Below, in pieces: positions 60,922 through 64,000 of a stretch of 64,000 nt of DNA. The notes below the pieces were generated by a model. The model was not told the origin of the DNA, did not search any database, and saw only the letters and a program-made list of their open reading frames with translations. The translations under genes were made by a program, and so were the position numbers. Every line of letters begins with the position of its first letter. The first letter of the stretch is position 1. The stretch is from Marinomonas rhizomae (GTDB lineage: Bacteria > Pseudomonadota > Gammaproteobacteria > Pseudomonadales > Marinomonadaceae): NCBI RefSeq assembly GCF_024397855.1, contig NZ_CP073343.1:1674001-1738000 (forward strand), given 5' to 3'.

Positions 60922-61938
60922 TTAGATTATTTGGTCTAGTATGCCGACTTTACGCATTAATTCCGCTGTGCGATTGGCGTAGCCCCACTCGTTGTCGTAC
61001 CACACGTAGAGTTTTACTTGAGTGCCGTTAATGACCATGGTGCTAGGAGCGTCGATAATGCTTGATCTCGGATCTGTTTTGTAATCGATGGACACGAGAG
61101 GGCGCTCTTCATAACCCAGAATGTTTTTTAGTGGGCCGCTTTCGCTAGCAGCTTTTAACAATTGATTGATTTCTTGTTCGTCCGTGGCGCGGTTCATTTC
61201 AAACACACAGTCGGTAAGCGAAGCATTGGTTAAAGGTACACGTACGGCGTGACCGTTTAATTTGCCTTTTAGCTCTGGAAATATGTGAGTGATGGCGGTG
61301 GCTGAACCAGTAGTGGTTGGGATCAAGCTAGTGCCACAAGAGCGAGCGCGGCGTAAGTCTTTGTGTGGCGCATCGATAATGGTTTGGGTATTGGTAATGT
61401 CGTGAATGGTGGTCATGGAACCGTGTTTGATGCCAATAGTTTCTTGTAGCACTTTCACCACAGGCGCAAGGCAATTTGTGGTACATGAAGCGGCGGTAAC
61501 GATAGGGTGCAGGCTAGGATCGTAGTCGCCATCGTTAACCCCCATCACAACATTGAGTACGCCATCTTCTTTTACAGGAGCGGTAACGACAACACGCTTT
61601 ACGCCTTGATCTAAATAAGCCTGCAACAAGGCTTTGGTTTTCATCACACCAGAGGCTTCAATTACCACGTCGCATTGTGACCAATCGGTATCGGTAATGT
61701 TTTTGTTTTGCGTGCAGGCAATGGCTTTGCCGTTGATAACAATGGTATTACCAGTGCTGCTTGCTTCATTGTGCCAACGGCCGTGAACTGAATCGAAGTT
61801 GACTAGGTGAGCGAGGGTGGCAGCATCGCCTTTTAGGTCGTTGATCTGCACAAACTCCACATCGTCCCAGTCAAAGGCGGCGCGAAACGACAGTCTTCCC
61901 ATGCGGCCAAAGCCATTTATTCCTACTTTTATGGTCAT
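60922..61938 (-). CDS. ArsJ-associated glyceraldehyde-3-phosphate dehydrogenase
   Basis: The 338-residue GAPDH has an NAD-binding start [19 protein letters not shown], catalytic Cys in [14 protein letters not shown] and [15 protein letters not shown] at the end. Its place between arsR and arsJ marks it as the arsenate-specific form, which adds arsenate to glyceraldehyde-3-phosphate for export by ArsJ. A housekeeping role is less likely. It is 33 bases downstream of arsR. Confidence 0.88.
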   Translation of the reverse strand: MTIKVGINGFGRMGRLSFRAAFDWDDVEFVQINDLKGDAATLAHLVNFDSVHGRWHNEASSTGNTIVINGKAIACTQNKNITDTDWSQCDVVIEASGVMKTKALLQAYLDQGVKRVVVTAPVKEDGVLNVVMGVNDGDYDPSLHPIVTAASCTTNCLAPVVKVLQETIGIKHGSMTTIHDITNTQTIIDAPHKDLRRARSCGTSLIPTTTGSATAITHIFPELKGKLNGHAVRVPLTNASLTDCVFEMNRATDEQEINQLLKAASESGPLKNILGYEERPLVSIDYKTDPRSSIIDAPSTMVINGTQVKLYVWYDNEWGYANRTAELMRKVGILDQII

Positions 61939-61971
61939 AGTTATGAATTCCTATTGGTTAATAAAAATGCG

Positions 61972-62316
61972 TTAACAGCAACTGCCTGTGCGTTTTGGGC
62001 GGCCGCCCATGGTTTCGAGTTGATCTACATTGTCTTTTAACCACAAAACTTGGTTGTCTAACGTGGTTTGTAGAACACTCTTCGACCAATTGGCTAGTTC
62101 GGGGTGTAGTTGATAAAACACCCATTGTCCTTGTCTTCGGTCGCTCAAAAGGCCGTTTTTCCTCAATTGAGCAAGATGGCGAGATATTTTGGGCTGCGTT
62201 TCGTTTAGTGCTTCGGTTAGCTCGCAAACGCATAGTTCTTGGTATTGGGTGATTAATAGCAAGCAACGCAAGCGAGTGTCGTCGGCAAGAGCTTTATAGA
62301 AGGTATCGGGGGTCAT
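61972..62316 (-). CDS. arsR: ArsR-family arsenic-responsive repressor
   Basis: The predicted 114-residue protein (MTPDTFYKALADDTRLRCLLLI...) has a winged helix with the As(III) site ELCVCELTEAL (CxC at about residues 29-31) and a recognition helix QPKISRHLAQLRKNGLL. It ends RTGSCC. The frame is open 22 codons upstream, but that stretch coincides with the operator-like repeats, so ATG 62316 is chosen. It should repress its own operon (arsR-gapdh-arsJ). Confidence 0.85.
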   Translation of the reverse strand: MTPDTFYKALADDTRLRCLLLITQYQELCVCELTEALNETQPKISRHLAQLRKNGLLSDRRQGQWVFYQLHPELANWSKSVLQTTLDNQVLWLKDNVDQLETMGGRPKRTGSCC

Positions 62317-62351
62317 GTTTAAAAGCGCATCAGTGAATAATAATTGCAGTG

Positions 62352-62378
62352 TATATGTAAAATCGTATATATGTAAAA
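62352..62378 (-). promoter_or_regulatory. Putative ArsR operator
   Basis: TATATGTAAAA occurs twice in direct orientation (62352-62362, 62368-62378), 16 bases apart, 36-62 bases upstream of the arsR start. AT-rich repeats of this kind are usual for ArsR sites. Confidence 0.5.
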
Positions 62379-62458
62379 CCACATGTCCAGTTTGTTAAAC
62401 ATTTAACAAAAAGTTCATCTAGGGTTTGGTTTTAAGTGGAAAGGTCTGGTGGTAATAA

Positions 62459-62488
62459 AAAAGGGCGAACTCCGAAGAGTTCGCCCTT
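62459..62488 (-). terminator. Terminator of the universal stress protein gene
   Basis: AAGGGCGAACTC CGAA GAGTTCGCCCTT (62461-62488) is a 12-pair stem. The plus-strand A-run gives the T-run on the minus transcript. Confidence 0.88.
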
Positions 62489-62533
62489 GATGTATCTTGC
62501 TTCATGAGCATTGTTTGATAAAAGTCGAATGCT

Positions 62534-63385
62534 CTAGCGCAAAATTAAGAGAGGGATGTCGCTCTCAATAATCATCTTACTGGTATTGCTACCAACGAAG
62601 AATTGACGAACTTTAGAATGGGCATAGGCGCCCATTGCCATAAGCTCTATCTGATTTTCTTCACGGTATTGGGTTAATACAGAGTAAATTTTACCCGGTA
62701 TGATAGAGGCGGTGACGTCGAAGCCTTCTTCTTCAAGTATTCGGTGTGCCTCTTCGAGCTTGGCGCGTTTTTCTGGTGTTGCTTCGCCAGCCATTACAAG
62801 GTGGCAAGGCAGACCAAGTAATAATGGACTTTGTGCAATACGCTCAATAGCATTGTCTGCGGCTTCTCGGCCGTCATACGCAATCATAAAATTCTTTGGC
62901 GCTTTAAATTCATCGACGCTAATTAAGATTGGGCGATGAAGAGTGCGTGCTACTCTCTCAATGTGCGAACCAATAGTGTGGGCGCTTTGAGTATGGCCGC
63001 TGCCACAACGCCCTACGACGATGAGGCGAGTGTCTTCCTCAAGATCTATGAGGTTTTCGACAAGGTCGCCATGGCGCTGCAATAGCTCAATTTGCTTAGC
63101 GCCCGCTTTATGAGCAAACTCTTTTGCGTTTTCAAGTACCAGTTTGCCATGCTCTAAAGCTAGCTTGGCGCGCTGGGTGTCCAAAGCAACGAGTTCTTCT
63201 AGTAAATGTTCTCTACTGCCTAGGCCAATTGAGCCAGAAAGGTCTTCGTCGGTTCTAGCTGTTTCTTTTTCTAAGGAGTGCATCAAGGTTAATGGTGAGC
63301 CCATTTGCTTGGCTGCCCACACGGATGCGTTGGTGACACACTCAGATAGAGAAGAACCATCAATACAAGCTATTACATTATTCAT
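62534..63385 (-). CDS. Tandem-domain universal stress protein
   Basis: The 283-residue protein has two UspA domains. The first starts NVIACIDGSSLSECVTNAS, and both carry G-x2-G-x9-G-type ATP sites (VVGRCGSGHTQSAHTIGSH near residue 131 and MGAYAHSKVRQFFVGSNTSK near 252). It lies 31 bases after the SulP gene on the same strand, a pairing seen with SulP anion transporters, so a regulatory link to transport is plausible. AAGGAGTGCAAC precedes the ATG. Confidence 0.88.
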   Translation of the reverse strand: MNNVIACIDGSSLSECVTNASVWAAKQMGSPLTLMHSLEKETARTDEDLSGSIGLGSREHLLEELVALDTQRAKLALEHGKLVLENAKEFAHKAGAKQIELLQRHGDLVENLIDLEEDTRLIVVGRCGSGHTQSAHTIGSHIERVARTLHRPILISVDEFKAPKNFMIAYDGREAADNAIERIAQSPLLLGLPCHLVMAGEATPEKRAKLEEAHRILEEEGFDVTASIIPGKIYSVLTQYREENQIELMAMGAYAHSKVRQFFVGSNTSKMIIESDIPLLILR

Positions 63386-63416
63386 GTTGCACTCCTTGTT
63401 ATTATTCTAGGGTGTT

Positions 63417-64000
63417 CTAGTGGCCACCCATGACTTTTTCGACTTCCTCAGGGTTGTTGTGAACCCCAAATTTATCGACAACGGTTGCGCTGGCTTCGTT
63501 CATTCCTACCAGTTCAACTTCGGCGCCTTCGCGACGGAATTTGATCACGACCTTATCCAAAGCGGATACAGCGGTTATATCCCAAAAGTGCGCTTCGGTT
63601 AGATCAATCGTAACGCTTTCAACCGCTTCTTTAAAATCAAAAGACGCATTAAATTGATCTGACGACGCAAAAAACACTTGCCCGATTACTTTATAAGTTC
63701 GATGACCTGTTTGTGTGCCTTGTTCATTCTTCACAACCATAAAGCGGCCGATCTTATTGGCAAAGAACAAAGATGCCAGCAGCACGCCGACAAAAACACC
63801 GATTGCTAAGTTGTGTGTGGCAACCACAATAGAAACCGTCGCCAACATTACAATATTAGTTGATAGTGGGTGTTTTTTCAGGTTGATGACAGATTCCCAA
63901 GAGAAAGTACCAATCGATACCATGATCATCACGGCAACTAAAGCGGCCATTGGGATTTGACTAATCAGGTCGTCTAAGAAAACCACCATGATCAACAATA
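63417..64000 (-). CDS. SulP-family anion transporter, C-terminal part
   Basis: This is the C-terminal ~194 residues of a transporter that continues beyond the right window edge. The last membrane helices (IPMAALVAVMIMVSIGTFSWESVINL, NIVMLATVSIVVATHNLAIGVFVGVLLASLFF) are followed by a STAS domain (TYKVIGQVFFASSDQF...VTIDLTEAHFWDITAVSALDKVV). This fits SulP sulfate/bicarbonate transporters. The start is not in the window. Confidence 0.87.
   Translation of the reverse strand, partial: LLIMVVFLDDLISQIPMAALVAVMIMVSIGTFSWESVINLKKHPLSTNIVMLATVSIVVATHNLAIGVFVGVLLASLFFANKIGRFMVVKNEQGTQTGHRTYKVIGQVFFASSDQFNASFDFKEAVESVTIDLTEAHFWDITAVSALDKVVIKFRREGAEVELVGMNEASATVVDKFGVHNNPEEVEKVMGGH

Overview
The window reads as a chromosome segment of a marine gammaproteobacterium, most like Marinomonas or a close Oceanospirillales relative. 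The pointers are the glycine-betaine/dimethylglycine catabolic operon, a TRAP-free tripartite tricarboxylate uptake system, compatible-solute genes, integron-type gene cassettes and moderate-to-low GC. This taxonomic reading is inference from gene content; no rRNA or tRNA gene was seen.

Layout. 0-2.1 kb: the N-terminal part of an M48 lipoprotein peptidase (minus strand, cut by the window edge), then a threonyl-tRNA synthetase paralogue reduced to the catalytic and anticodon-binding parts. In front of that synthetase is a 23-codon leader ORF with four consecutive threonine codons, followed by a strong intrinsic terminator: an attenuator layout. 3.8-12.1 kb: a betaine/dimethylglycine operon (M19-like protein, DUF5943, dgcA, dgcB, ETF alpha, ETF beta, small ORF), then a dCache chemoreceptor and a Fur-controlled iron-siderophore binding protein. 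15.7-27.4 kb: LysR, AGE-family sugar isomerase/epimerase divergent from a ROK regulator, a TyrR-type regulator, HAD phosphatase, HopJ-like protein, two drug-efflux systems (MFS, ABC), an SMR pump and a second Fur-box-preceded siderophore binding protein.

27.4-31.6 kb: a glucosylglycerate (compatible solute) cluster made of a phosphatase, a synthase and a GH13_18 phosphorylase. A 262-bp IS5-type MITE sits exactly at the phosphorylase stop codon. 32.7-37.9 kb: an accessory island of small orphan ORFs with several attC-like recombination sites and no integrase in view (cassette array), REP-like hairpins that cut genes and an attC, a 253-bp near-identical direct repeat, and a minus-strand pair that looks like a membrane-active toxin with its immunity protein.

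38-51.7 kb: DUF3010, class-V aminotransferase and EamA exporter; tctCBA with a two-component system and a third periplasmic binding protein; AraC regulator divergent from a cupredoxin / DUF3034 / lipoprotein globin operon; VOC and small membrane proteins. 52.2-59 kb: an RLAN/RimK-type ATP-grasp ligase divergent from a GNAT-C39 peptidase fusion, threonine aldolase, AraC regulator and the qmcA-nfeD pair. 59.1-64 kb: a toxin-antitoxin module whose ParE/RelE toxin carries an in-frame stop, the arsR-gapdh-arsJ arsenate detoxification operon, a two-domain universal stress protein and a SulP transporter cut by the window end.

Dispersed non-coding repeats tie distant parts together: a ~280-bp intergenic repeat at 2.4 and 51.9 kb, and CCCC/GGGG palindromic units at 3.5, 32.8 and 33.0 kb. 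All functional names come from reading the translated sequence and recalled family knowledge; no database search was run.
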